33,775 nucleotides of DNA from an uncultured Aquimarina sp. (GTDB taxonomy: Bacteria; Bacteroidota; Bacteroidia; Flavobacteriales; Flavobacteriaceae): NCBI GenBank assembly GCA_947495425.1, contig CANLYR010000047.1:1-33775 (forward strand). Reading direction: 5' to 3'. Within the stretch, counting starts at the first letter, position 1; every line of letters begins with the position of its first letter. Positions 8,886 through 17,182 of the stretch are shown in pieces. The notes below the pieces were generated by a model, which saw only the letters and a list, made by a program, of their open reading frames with translations, was not told where the DNA came from and did not search any database. The position numbers were made by a program, and so were the translations under genes.

Positions 8886-9680
8886 TTAAAGCTCTCTTAC
8901 CCAAATATTTCTGTACTGTACCAGATTACCATGATCTTGTAATTTTATAGGACCCTTACTATGGGCTTCATTTTTTGGAGGACCAATATACTCTGTAGAT
9001 CCTAAAATTTCTACATGATCTTGCACTAGCACTCCGTTATGGATCACAGTAAAGCTTCCCGATTTAATTTTCTTCCCCACGGTATCAAATTCTGGAGCAC
9101 GAAAAATGATATCATACGTTTGCCATTGATCCGGTGCTTTTGTAGCATTAGCTAACGGGATATGCTGTTTATAAATAGATGTAGCCTGACCGTTTGCATA
9201 GGTGCGGTTTTGATAACTATCCAAAATCTGCACTTCATATTTGTTCTGAAAAAATACACCACTGTTTCCTCGTCCTTGACCTTCTCCTTCAATAACATCC
9301 GGAGCGCTCCACTCTAGATGCAACTGCACACTGCCAAAATTTTGTTTGGTTTGTATATCGCCAGATTTTGGTTTTACGGTCATTGTTTTATCCGGATGTA
9401 TAGTCCAGGTGGCGGCAGTACTATCTTTTGCTGAGATCCAGGCTTCTAAATTAGAACCGTCAAATAATATAGTAGCATCAGAAGGAACATTATTCTTATC
9501 AAATGACACCACCTTTGGTTCTGGTTCCCAAACTTCAGTTGCTGTAGGGTCAGTAATTTCTTTTTCTGAAGAAATAAGAAGCTCATCTTTTTTCTCTTCT
9601 TTTACTGTGTTGATTTCAGTTTTTTCTTTGCAAGAATATATAATAGCAAGCATCAAAAAGAGGGGAGTAATAATTTTCAT
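8886..9680 (-). CDS. 3-keto-disaccharide hydrolase (DUF1080) lipoprotein
   Basis: The 264-aa protein has a lipoprotein signal ending at Cys17 (LAIIYSC), an acidic/Lys-rich linker, and from about residue 65 a domain with the full DUF1080/3-keto-disaccharide hydrolase pattern: ILFDGSNLEAW, QLHLEWSAPD, GQGRGNSGVFF, YEVQILDSYQNRTYANGQA and QTYDIIFRAPEF. Members hydrolyse glycosides that carry a 3-keto group. Lipidation puts it outside the cytoplasm. It is the last gene of the eight-gene operon, 19 bp after the isomerase. With the GMC oxidase complex upstream, it would cleave the oxidised glycoside. The family match is strong; the substrate is inferred only as a class. Confidence 0.9.
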   Translation of the reverse strand: MKIITPLFLMLAIIYSCKEKTEINTVKEEKKDELLISSEKEITDPTATEVWEPEPKVVSFDKNNVPSDATILFDGSNLEAWISAKDSTAATWTIHPDKTMTVKPKSGDIQTKQNFGSVQLHLEWSAPDVIEGEGQGRGNSGVFFQNKYEVQILDSYQNRTYANGQATSIYKQHIPLANATKAPDQWQTYDIIFRAPEFDTVGKKIKSGSFTVIHNGVLVQDHVEILGSTEYIGPPKNEAHSKGPIKLQDHGNLVQYRNIWVREL

Positions 9681-9699
9681 AGTGGTGTTTTCTAGTTGG

Positions 9700-10752
9700 T
9701 TAAAGTCCTAATATTTTTTTGAGTTGATTTTTATCAATATTAGCTCCTGCAAAATCATCAAATGCTTTTTGTGTAGCTTCAATGATATGTTTTTTGATAA
9801 ATGGCGCACCTTCTTTGGCTCCTTGTTCTGGTGATTTAATACAACATTCCCATTCCATCACAGCCCATACATCACATCCGTATGCTGTAAGTTTGGAGAA
9901 GATAGTCTTAAAATCTATTTGCCCATCACCGGGAGAACGATATCTTCCTGCACGATCAACCCAGTCACTATATCCGCCAAAAGTTCCTTTTTTTCCAGTA
10001 GGATTAAATTCTGAATCTTTTACATGAAAAGCTTTAATAAATTCATGGTAATGATCGATATATTCAATATAATCCAGTTGTTGAAGCACAAAATGGCTAG
10101 GATCATATAATATATTTACACGCTTATGGTTTCCTGTAGCCTCTAAAAAACGTTCAAAAGTAATACCGTCGTGTAGATCTTCACCAGGGTGAATTTCATA
10201 ACAAATGTCTACGTCTTTTTCATCAAAATGATTGAGGATGGGTAGCCAGCGTTTGGCTAATTCTTCAAACCCCATTTCTATAAGGCCGGCTGGTCGTTGC
10301 GGCCAGGGGTGCATGGTATGCCAAAGTAAGGCTCCAGAAAATGTGGCATGTACGTTTATTCCTAATCTTTGGCTTGCCGTAGCAGCATTTTTTACTTGCT
10401 GTATAGCCCATTCAGTCCGTATTTTTGGATTGTTTTTACAGCTATCGGGCGCAAAGTTATCAAACATAAGATCATAAGCGGGATGCACGGCTACTAATTG
10501 CCCTTGCAAATGTGTAGATAGTTCGGTAATCTCTAATCCGTAGTCTGTAATCTTACCTTTTAACTCATCACAATAAGTTTGACTTTCTGCAGCCTTGTCA
10601 AGATCAATCAAACGTGTTTCCCAGGTTGGGATTTGTATGCCTTTATATCCTAGATCTGATGCCCATTTGCATAAACCGTCCAAAGTATTGAACGGTGCTT
10701 TATCATCCATAAATTGTGCAAGAAATAGTGCGGGTCCTTTGATTGTTTTCAT
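9700..10752 (-). CDS. Cytosolic sugar phosphate isomerase/epimerase-family protein
   Basis: A 350-aa TIM-barrel of the xylose isomerase-like (AP endonuclease 2) superfamily. There is no signal peptide (starts MKTIKGPALFLAQFMDD), so it should be cytosolic. Likely metal-binding strands are visible: YEIHPGEDLHDG, NILYDPSHF, AFHVKDSEF and AVMEWEC. Homologues occur next to Gfo/Idh/MocA dehydrogenases in oxidative sugar pathways, and here it follows one after 4 bp. It may isomerise or epimerise the keto-sugar produced by the operon. The exact reaction cannot be read from sequence. Confidence 0.85.
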   Translation of the reverse strand: MKTIKGPALFLAQFMDDKAPFNTLDGLCKWASDLGYKGIQIPTWETRLIDLDKAAESQTYCDELKGKITDYGLEITELSTHLQGQLVAVHPAYDLMFDNFAPDSCKNNPKIRTEWAIQQVKNAATASQRLGINVHATFSGALLWHTMHPWPQRPAGLIEMGFEELAKRWLPILNHFDEKDVDICYEIHPGEDLHDGITFERFLEATGNHKRVNILYDPSHFVLQQLDYIEYIDHYHEFIKAFHVKDSEFNPTGKKGTFGGYSDWVDRAGRYRSPGDGQIDFKTIFSKLTAYGCDVWAVMEWECCIKSPEQGAKEGAPFIKKHIIEATQKAFDDFAGANIDKNQLKKILGL

Positions 10753-10756
10753 TTGC

Positions 10757-11902
10757 TTAAATTTTTATCCAACTCGCATTATTTTTACTACTTTCGACAG
10801 CAGCATACATAAATTTCATACCACGCAATCCATCGTTTACAGTTGGGAAATCTTGATGTTTGGTAACTTTTTTTCCTTTCTTAATCTCATTAAGTTCTTT
10901 TGCAAAACTTCTATAAATCGTTGCAAAACCTTCGAGATATCCTTCGGGATGTCCTGCCGGAATTCGCACATATGCTGATGCTTCGGGATATATTCCGTTA
11001 CCGCCCGGAGTATAGATTTGTTTAGGTTGATCTAACCAACGAACCACGAGTTCGTTTGGGGTTTCCTGATGCCACTCAATACTTCCTTTGGTTCCATATA
11101 TTTTGATCCCTAAATTATTTTCTTCGCCAGTTGCAACTTGTGAAAATGTCATTGTTCCTTTGGCTCCGTTTTCTAATCGCAATAAAATATTACCGTCATC
11201 ATCCAGTATTCTACCTTCTCCAAATGCTGTAATATCTGCAGCTAGTTCATCAATACGAATTCCAGCTATGTATTCTACCAAATTCTCTGCATGTGTACCA
11301 ATGTCGCCAAGAGCACCACCAATACCAGATTTTTTGGGATCTACACGCCATGCCGCTTGTTTTTGGCCTGTTTTTTCTACAGCTGTAGCCAACCATCCTT
11401 GTAGGAAGTGTACATTAATTTTACGAATAACTCCCAAATCACCTTTGGCAATCATAGCTTTTGCTTGTTTCACCATGGGATATCCTGTGTAATTGTGGGT
11501 GAGCGCAAAAACTTTTCCTGAGTCATGCACAATCTTTTCTAATTCGATAGCTTCTTCTAGTGTTAGTGTCATTGGCTTATCACAAATCACATGAAAACCA
11601 TGTTCTAAAGCCATTTTAGCTGGAGGAAAATGCATGTGGTTCGGTGTTACAATGGCAACAAAATCCATACGCTGATCTTCAGGAAGATTTGCTTCTTTGG
11701 TGATCATTTGTTCAAAATTGGTATATGCTCTATGATTTGGAATGCCTAACGCTTCCGCGGAAGCGATACTTCTTTCTTTATTGCTAGAAAATGCACCGCA
11801 TACTAAGGATACCATTCCATCAATACTTGCTGCTTTTCGGTGTACATCTCCGATGAAGGAACCAGTTCCTCCACCGACCATCCCCATTTTAAGTAGAGTC
11901 AT
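10757..11902 (-). CDS. Gfo/Idh/MocA-family oxidoreductase
   Basis: A 381-aa NAD(P)-dependent dehydrogenase. The N-terminal Rossmann fold has GMVGGGTGSFIGDVHRKA, and the conserved lysine motif appears as CDKPMTLTLEEA (the family's EKP, here DKP). The C-terminal domain has the substrate-site segment ALGDIGTHAENLVEYI with His as a probable catalytic residue. No signal peptide is present. In known 3-keto sugar pathways such enzymes (for example ThuB) interconvert keto- and hydroxy-sugars, and that role fits here. It lies 4 bp downstream of the permease and 4 bp upstream of the isomerase, implying tight translational linkage. Confidence 0.9.
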   Translation of the reverse strand: MTLLKMGMVGGGTGSFIGDVHRKAASIDGMVSLVCGAFSSNKERSIASAEALGIPNHRAYTNFEQMITKEANLPEDQRMDFVAIVTPNHMHFPPAKMALEHGFHVICDKPMTLTLEEAIELEKIVHDSGKVFALTHNYTGYPMVKQAKAMIAKGDLGVIRKINVHFLQGWLATAVEKTGQKQAAWRVDPKKSGIGGALGDIGTHAENLVEYIAGIRIDELAADITAFGEGRILDDDGNILLRLENGAKGTMTFSQVATGEENNLGIKIYGTKGSIEWHQETPNELVVRWLDQPKQIYTPGGNGIYPEASAYVRIPAGHPEGYLEGFATIYRSFAKELNEIKKGKKVTKHQDFPTVNDGLRGMKFMYAAVESSKNNASWIKI

Positions 11903-11906
11903 ATTT

Positions 11907-13136
11907 TTATTCTTTATATTCTATTTTTTCATTTTTGAAGAACAAAGCAAATAATACCATCACTACAACTGCAAATATTGCAGGGAAGATCCAGATCCTA
12001 TTCCAATCGTGATGTCCTTCTAAAAGAAGATTAGCATCTGTGATTTTTCCTGCTACATAAAAACCTATTAACATACCAACGCCATATGTAGCGAGTGTAA
12101 TTAATCCTTGAGCAGCGCTTTTGAATTTTTCTCCGGCTTTACTATCAGTATAAATCTGGCCAGAAACAAAAAAGAAATCATAACAGATACCATGCAAAGC
12201 GATCCCTGTAATTAGCATAAAGGTAAGCGCTCCGGCATCGCCATAGGCAAACAATAGATAACGTACGCCCCAGGCAACCATACCCACCAAAAGTGTTTTC
12301 TTAAAACCAAACTTTTTGAAGAAGAAGGGGAGTAGTAGCATAAAAACTACTTCTGATAATTGCCCTATGGTCATTTTTGCTGCCGGATTAGAGACTCCAA
12401 CTTCTCCCAGAAATTGCCCTGCATGTTGATAGTAAAAAGCTAATGGAATACAGATTAGAATTGAAGCTAGGAAAAAGAATAGAAAATTTTTATCTTTTAA
12501 AAGCTTTAATGCTTCCAATCCCAAAATATCAGAAATACTTATCTTATGCCCTGCATGACTCGTTGGCGGTGTTTTGGGCAATGTAAAGCTAAATATCCCT
12601 AGTATTGCAGAGGCAATAGCAGTCATGAAAAATGTGTTTTTTAGCATTCCTTCGGCCACAGCTTGTCGAGAATCCCAATGAAAAACATAGCTTATTACCA
12701 ATCCGGAAACAATCCAACCAATTGTACCAAATACACGTACATAGGAGAACTCTTTTGCAGGATCTTTCATTTGATTGAAAGAAACCGAATTTACCAAAGC
12801 TAATGTGGGCATATACGCTATCATATACCCGAGTACGTAAGGATAAAAAATAGTAAAATCTGTAGCATTAGCCATTTGGTACATCAAAAAGGCACCAAGA
12901 AGGTGTAGGATACCAAGTATTCGTTCTGCATTAAAAAAGCGATCAGCAATTAATCCTATTATAAAAGGTGCTATGATGGCTCCCCAGGATTGAGTTGAGT
13001 ATGCCATGGCAATTTCTCCTCCACTTGTACCAAGTGTATTAGGGAGATAGATTCCCATAGTGACAAACCAACCTCCCCAGATAAAAAATTCCAAAAACAT
13101 CATTAAGGAGAGTTGGAACTGAGTGATCTTATTCAT
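11907..13136 (-). CDS. MFS permease, nucleoside:H+ symporter (NHS) type
   Basis: The 409-aa protein has about twelve hydrophobic segments and starts with the NHS/NupG-like helix (QLSLMMFLEFFIWGGWFVTMG) common in Bacteroidota sugar-utilisation operons. GLIADRFFNAERILGILHL, between helices 2 and 3, corresponds to the MFS loop 2-3 motif. It would import the product of extracellular oxidation and cleavage. Position agrees: genes before it encode exported proteins and the two after it encode cytosolic enzymes. Real substrates of this subgroup are often sugars rather than nucleosides, so the family name should not be taken as a substrate. Confidence 0.85.
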   Translation of the reverse strand: MNKITQFQLSLMMFLEFFIWGGWFVTMGIYLPNTLGTSGGEIAMAYSTQSWGAIIAPFIIGLIADRFFNAERILGILHLLGAFLMYQMANATDFTIFYPYVLGYMIAYMPTLALVNSVSFNQMKDPAKEFSYVRVFGTIGWIVSGLVISYVFHWDSRQAVAEGMLKNTFFMTAIASAILGIFSFTLPKTPPTSHAGHKISISDILGLEALKLLKDKNFLFFFLASILICIPLAFYYQHAGQFLGEVGVSNPAAKMTIGQLSEVVFMLLLPFFFKKFGFKKTLLVGMVAWGVRYLLFAYGDAGALTFMLITGIALHGICYDFFFVSGQIYTDSKAGEKFKSAAQGLITLATYGVGMLIGFYVAGKITDANLLLEGHHDWNRIWIFPAIFAVVVMVLFALFFKNEKIEYKE

Positions 13137-13146
13137 AAATGATTAT

Positions 13147-14151
13147 TTAGTTAAATTGCTTTGACGTATCGATCAATAAATCACGAGTTGCCTGTATGCC
13201 TTCTATTTCTGTAAGACGTGAACCTTCATACTCGACCCCAATATGTCCTTTGTAGTCAGCTTTTTTAATAATATCAAGCATTTTCTTATAATCAATTGTT
13301 GTTTCATTACCACTAGTATCAAAATCATATGATTTAGCACTCACGGCTTTGGCAAACGGCATCATTTCTTTTACACCTTGATATTTTGGGTATTCTTTGA
13401 CGCATTTTGCTTTCCAGCGCTTACCATTTTCACGTTCTAAACAAAAGTTACCAAAATCTGGTAAGACACCACAGTTCTTTTTGTTAACTTTTTGTATAAC
13501 TTCAATAAGCATAGCAGCATTAGAGGACAGGTATCCATGATTTTCTACAATAACATTGATGTTTTTGGTAGCAGCATAATCAGATAATTTACTTAAACCA
13601 TCTGCAGCCACATCTACCCATAATTTTGGGTCATTAGTGCCGAATAGGTTTACACGAATAGAATGGCATCCCAGGTATTTTGCTGCGTCTACCCATTTTT
13701 TATGATTCTCAACGGTTTGATTACGTTCTTTTTCATCAAGAACTGCAAGATCTCCTTCTCCATCCACCATAATGATTAGGTTTTGCATCTCGTATTTTTT
13801 ACTTTTTGATTTTAGTATTTCTAAAAGGGTTTGCATTGATTTTTTTGGGTTAGGCTCTTTTTTGAGTTCTTCGGTGTAGAGTTGACTTACATATTCCAGA
13901 CCTTCAAAACCTAATTCATTTGCTTTTTGTGCAAAGTCAAAAAGATTCATTTCCCCAGATTGAAATGTTCTATGTAGTGACCATTGGGCTAGTGATAGTT
14001 TGAAAAATGGTGTATTTTCTTTTGAAGAAGGGTGTGCGGCTTGTTCTTTTTGATCAACTTCTGAGTCTTCAGTGGTTTTGTCAGCTGATTTTGTTTTACA
14101 AGCGCTCATTGTTAGTATGAATATAAGCCCTTTTATGATCATTAGTTGCAT
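13147..14151 (-). CDS. Exported (lipoprotein) sugar isomerase/epimerase-like TIM barrel
   Basis: A 334-aa protein with a lipoprotein signal (GLIFILTMSAC, Cys18), a charged linker (about 19-48) and then a TIM barrel of the xylose isomerase-like superfamily. Seen are LAQWSLHRTF, MVDGEGDL, SIRVNLFG, VENHGYLSSN (a metal-binding Glu-Asn-His), LPDFGNF and VEYEGSRL. The fold is usually cytosolic; an anchored copy outside the cytoplasm is notable and fits an extracytoplasmic step on a keto-sugar. It is translated 23 bp after the GDH subunit 3 gene and 10 bp before the permease. Confidence 0.85.
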   Translation of the reverse strand: MQLMIIKGLIFILTMSACKTKSADKTTEDSEVDQKEQAAHPSSKENTPFFKLSLAQWSLHRTFQSGEMNLFDFAQKANELGFEGLEYVSQLYTEELKKEPNPKKSMQTLLEILKSKSKKYEMQNLIIMVDGEGDLAVLDEKERNQTVENHKKWVDAAKYLGCHSIRVNLFGTNDPKLWVDVAADGLSKLSDYAATKNINVIVENHGYLSSNAAMLIEVIQKVNKKNCGVLPDFGNFCLERENGKRWKAKCVKEYPKYQGVKEMMPFAKAVSAKSYDFDTSGNETTIDYKKMLDIIKKADYKGHIGVEYEGSRLTEIEGIQATRDLLIDTSKQFN

Positions 14152-14174
14152 GAATTTTAATTTAAGTCTAAAAA

Positions 14175-14810
14175 TTATAGCGACCAGGCTTTTCCTTGAG
14201 TAAGATTTTCAACCGAATCGCATCCTATCTGTTCTCCCGGAACAGGTAGGTATGCCAATACATTTTCTCCTATATGTTCACTGGTTTTGAATCCCCAAAT
14301 AGAAAGACTTCGCACTACAGCAAGATAATTAAAAATAACAGCTTCATTTGAAACGTTTTCTAAGTCTTTAGGAGCCTGTATTTGTTGCATTTCTTTTTCA
14401 TATGCTTCTTGTTGTTCTTTGGAAGATCGTAGGTATTTTGTTAAGAACGCATCGTAGGTTTCGGTTTTTATTTTTCTTACAGGTTTCTCGTCATTTATCC
14501 CCAGTGCTTTAGTCACATAACCTGCTGCCTCTTTGAATATTTTTGCTTCTTCTTCCTTTGCTACGTTGCTTATGTATTTATCTATAAACATAGGTACATT
14601 GAGCGCTTTGGCACCGGGTGTATCTGTTTCCGGTATAATAAGATCAACGATTTGCACCAATACCTTTGCTTCATCTTCTGAAAGTAATTCTGGTATCCAG
14701 GTTAGTTTGATATCGCTGGTACAACTTTGTAAGATACTAAGTATGCCAGGAGTAGCAGCGATATACCCTGCTGATAATCCTATGTTTTTTAAGGCTTCTC
14801 TTCTGTTCAT
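14175..14810 (-). CDS. Gluconate 2-dehydrogenase subunit 3-family protein (Tat signal)
   Basis: The 211-aa protein starts with NRREALKNIG, a twin-arginine motif followed by a hydrophobic stretch ending LSILQSC (Cys30), so it may be a Tat-exported lipoprotein. The rest matches the gluconate 2-dehydrogenase/FAD-GDH small subunit family: LLSEDEAKVLVQIVDLIIPETDTPGA and VPMFIDKYI. In studied FAD-GDH complexes this subunit assists folding and carries the FAD subunit across the membrane. The GMC gene directly upstream (11 bp) lacks its own signal, consistent with such hitch-hiker export. It should act in the periplasm or at the membrane surface with the cytochrome c. Confidence 0.88.
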   Translation of the reverse strand: MNRREALKNIGLSAGYIAATPGILSILQSCTSDIKLTWIPELLSEDEAKVLVQIVDLIIPETDTPGAKALNVPMFIDKYISNVAKEEEAKIFKEAAGYVTKALGINDEKPVRKIKTETYDAFLTKYLRSSKEQQEAYEKEMQQIQAPKDLENVSNEAVIFNYLAVVRSLSIWGFKTSEHIGENVLAYLPVPGEQIGCDSVENLTQGKAWSL

Positions 14811-14821
14811 AATCTATAGCA

Positions 14822-16513
14822 TTAAGCGTTTTCTTGAATTTGTTTTGCTGCATGTGCCGCAGCTCTAGCAGTAAATGCCATGTAGGTGAGTGACGGGTTT
14901 ACACAACTTGCAGAGGTCATGAAAGAGCCATCGGTTACATACACATTGGGTACTGCATGAATTTGATTATTTTCATTGAGTACCGATGTTTTCGGGTCTT
15001 TACCCATTCTTGCAGTTCCCATTTCATGAATACCTAATCCGGGCGCCCCAATATCATCCCATGGTTCTACATTCTTAAATCCGGCTTTTTTTAGCATTTC
15101 CATGCCTTGGGCAACCATGTCTTTACGCATTTCAAGCTCATTTTCTTTAAATTCTGCATCAAATGTAATGGTTGGGAGTCCCCATTCATCTAGTTTATCA
15201 TAATCCAGTATCATTTTGTTGTCATGATACGGTAAACATTCGCCAAATCCCATTAATCCAATTCGCCATTTCCCTGGTTTTAAAATATTTTCTTTTAGTT
15301 CAGCGCCATACCCTAATTCTGCAATAGTTTCTTTCCAATCTTGTCTGCTGGCTCCTCCTTGATATCCGTAACCACGTTTGAATGTCTTTTGATCGGTTTC
15401 TGCTCCAATATTTCTAAATCTTGGGATATACAATCCATTAGGTCTTCGTCCTTTGTAGTAGGTGTCCTCAAACCCATCAAAATCTGCAGTTGCACCTGCT
15501 TTAAAATGATGATCCATGATATTATGACCAAGTTCTCCAGAATCATTTCCCATTCCGTTAGGAAATCGTTCTGATTTAGATTGCATCAGGATACTTGCTG
15601 AAGCTATAGCCGAGGCGCATAAAAAAATAACCTTTGCTGTATATTCTGATGTCTCTTTGGTTTCTGTGTCGATTACTTTTACTCCGGTTGCTTTTCCGGT
15701 TGCATCACTATATATAACTTCATGAACTATAGCATTTGGTCGTAGAGTCATATTACCAGTACGTTCTGCTGCTGGCAAGGTAGAAGAGTTGCTACTAAAA
15801 TAAGCTCCAAACGGGCAGCCACGCATGCATCGATTACGATATTGGCAGTTCATACGTCCCTCAAAAGTTTTGGTGCCGGTGATGTGTGCTGTTCGACCAA
15901 TTGTCATCACTCTATCATTATAGTTTTTAGCAATGTTCGACTTGAGGTGATCTTCGACACAATTTAATTCCATAGGAGGTAAAAATTGACCATCAGGCAG
16001 TTGTTTGAGTCCTAATTTTTCACCGCTTACTCCTATGAATTCTTCAACTTTATCATACCATGGCACTATGTCTTTGTAGCGAATAGGCCAATCTACAGCG
16101 ATTTCTTCTTTTTTATTGGCTTCAAAATCAATATCTGATAGTCTGTAGCTTTGTCGTCCCCACATCAATGATCGCCCACCCACATGATACCCACGTATCC
16201 AATCAAAGCGTTTGGTTTCGTTGTACGGATGCTTTAAATCATTTACAAAGAAATGACGGTGCTCTTTTCCGGTAACATATCCGGTTCGGTGTTGTTTTTC
16301 TTGTTCTGCTACTTCTTCTCGTGTTGGCTTACCTCTAAATTCTGAGTCCCATGGATCGTCATTCATAGTCGTATAATCTTCGATATGTTTCACCATTCTA
16401 CCTCGTTCTAAAACAAGGGTTTTTAATCCTTTTTCACAGAGTTCTTTGGCAGCCCATCCACCACTGATTCCGGTTCCTACTACGATAGCATCATATTGTG
16501 ATTCTTGTTGCAT
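14822..16513 (-). CDS. GMC-family FAD oxidoreductase (glycoside/sugar 3-dehydrogenase-like)
   Basis: A 563-aa GMC enzyme. The FAD-binding GTGISGGWAAKEL (13-25) is at the N-terminus with no signal peptide. GGRSLMWGRQSYR lies at about 112-124. A Cys triad C223-x5-C229-x3-C233 (in NCQYRNRCMRGCPFG) matches the spacing of the 3Fe-4S ligands in bacterial FAD-GDH. The C-terminus has HEMGTARMG (496-504) and CVNPSLTYMA (537-546), the catalytic His and Asn region. It should oxidise a sugar or glycoside hydroxyl and pass electrons to the cytochrome c encoded 31 bp upstream. C3 regiochemistry is inferred from the downstream 3-keto hydrolase. Confidence 0.9.
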   Translation of the reverse strand: MQQESQYDAIVVGTGISGGWAAKELCEKGLKTLVLERGRMVKHIEDYTTMNDDPWDSEFRGKPTREEVAEQEKQHRTGYVTGKEHRHFFVNDLKHPYNETKRFDWIRGYHVGGRSLMWGRQSYRLSDIDFEANKKEEIAVDWPIRYKDIVPWYDKVEEFIGVSGEKLGLKQLPDGQFLPPMELNCVEDHLKSNIAKNYNDRVMTIGRTAHITGTKTFEGRMNCQYRNRCMRGCPFGAYFSSNSSTLPAAERTGNMTLRPNAIVHEVIYSDATGKATGVKVIDTETKETSEYTAKVIFLCASAIASASILMQSKSERFPNGMGNDSGELGHNIMDHHFKAGATADFDGFEDTYYKGRRPNGLYIPRFRNIGAETDQKTFKRGYGYQGGASRQDWKETIAELGYGAELKENILKPGKWRIGLMGFGECLPYHDNKMILDYDKLDEWGLPTITFDAEFKENELEMRKDMVAQGMEMLKKAGFKNVEPWDDIGAPGLGIHEMGTARMGKDPKTSVLNENNQIHAVPNVYVTDGSFMTSASCVNPSLTYMAFTARAAAHAAKQIQENA

Positions 16514-16544
16514 AGTTACTACGATTTATGAATTTAATTGCAGA

Positions 16545-17039
16545 TTATTCCAGAGTTCTAAACCATTCTACCATCGCCCTGGCTTCTTCTTTTGTGATAT
16601 TTTGATTGATCATTATAGTATTATTATATTCTTTTAGCAATGCCATAGCTACAGGGTCTTTTTTGAGCATTTCATCTGGATTCATGATCATATTCATAAC
16701 CCACTCTGGACTACGTTTTTTATATATTCCAACCATAGGAGGACCAATAAATTTTTGTGAAGCTTTATGACATGCTACACATTTGGAAGAAAAAAGTAGT
16801 TCACCTTTGGTAGCCAATTCCTGATCTATGACGTTGCCAAAAGTAATAGATGTTATTGGACCAATACCTTTATTCTCAAGAAGTATGGGAGTTGAAGATT
16901 TTTCTTGAGTTGTAACATTTTTTTCTGTTTTTTTTGTGCCTATAGTGACAGTATCTTCTTTAGCTTTTTTTTCTTTCGTACAACTAGCTAGTTGTAAAGT
17001 GAATAAAATAATTCCTATATAAAGATGAAACGAATTCAT
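16545..17039 (-). CDS. Lipid-anchored c-type cytochrome
   Basis: The 164-aa protein has a lipoprotein signal (FTLQLASC, Cys20), a Lys/Thr-rich linker to about residue 65, and one class I cytochrome c domain with haem motif CVACH (87-91). IGPPMVGIYKKRS follows, and Met residues at about 115-125 and 143 are candidates for the sixth haem ligand. It is the first gene of the operon and the expected electron acceptor for the GMC/subunit 3 complex, relaying to a respiratory chain. A promoter element lies about 47 nt upstream of its start. Confidence 0.9.
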   Translation of the reverse strand: MNSFHLYIGIILFTLQLASCTKEKKAKEDTVTIGTKKTEKNVTTQEKSSTPILLENKGIGPITSITFGNVIDQELATKGELLFSSKCVACHKASQKFIGPPMVGIYKKRSPEWVMNMIMNPDEMLKKDPVAMALLKEYNNTIMINQNITKEEARAMVEWFRTLE

Positions 17040-17085
17040 ATACTTTGAAATTCTATAAATAAAGAGTGAAATATTGAGTAATTAT

Positions 17086-17093
17086 CAAATTTA
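17086..17093 (-). promoter_or_regulatory. Putative -7 promoter element of the sugar-oxidation operon
   Basis: On the minus strand the sequence is TAAATTTG, a perfect TAnnTTTG. It places the transcript start near 17080, about 40 nt before the cytochrome ATG at 17039. No TTTG is found at the usual -33 distance, which would suit an activator-dependent promoter. The AraC-family gene is divergent 90 bp away. Confidence 0.4.
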
Positions 17094-17182
17094 TTGTAAA
17101 AAAATTACACTATTTTTAACTCGATATGCAATTTTTTGCATTAAATTGTCTTTAACATTTAGTTAATCAGATAATTTAGAGT

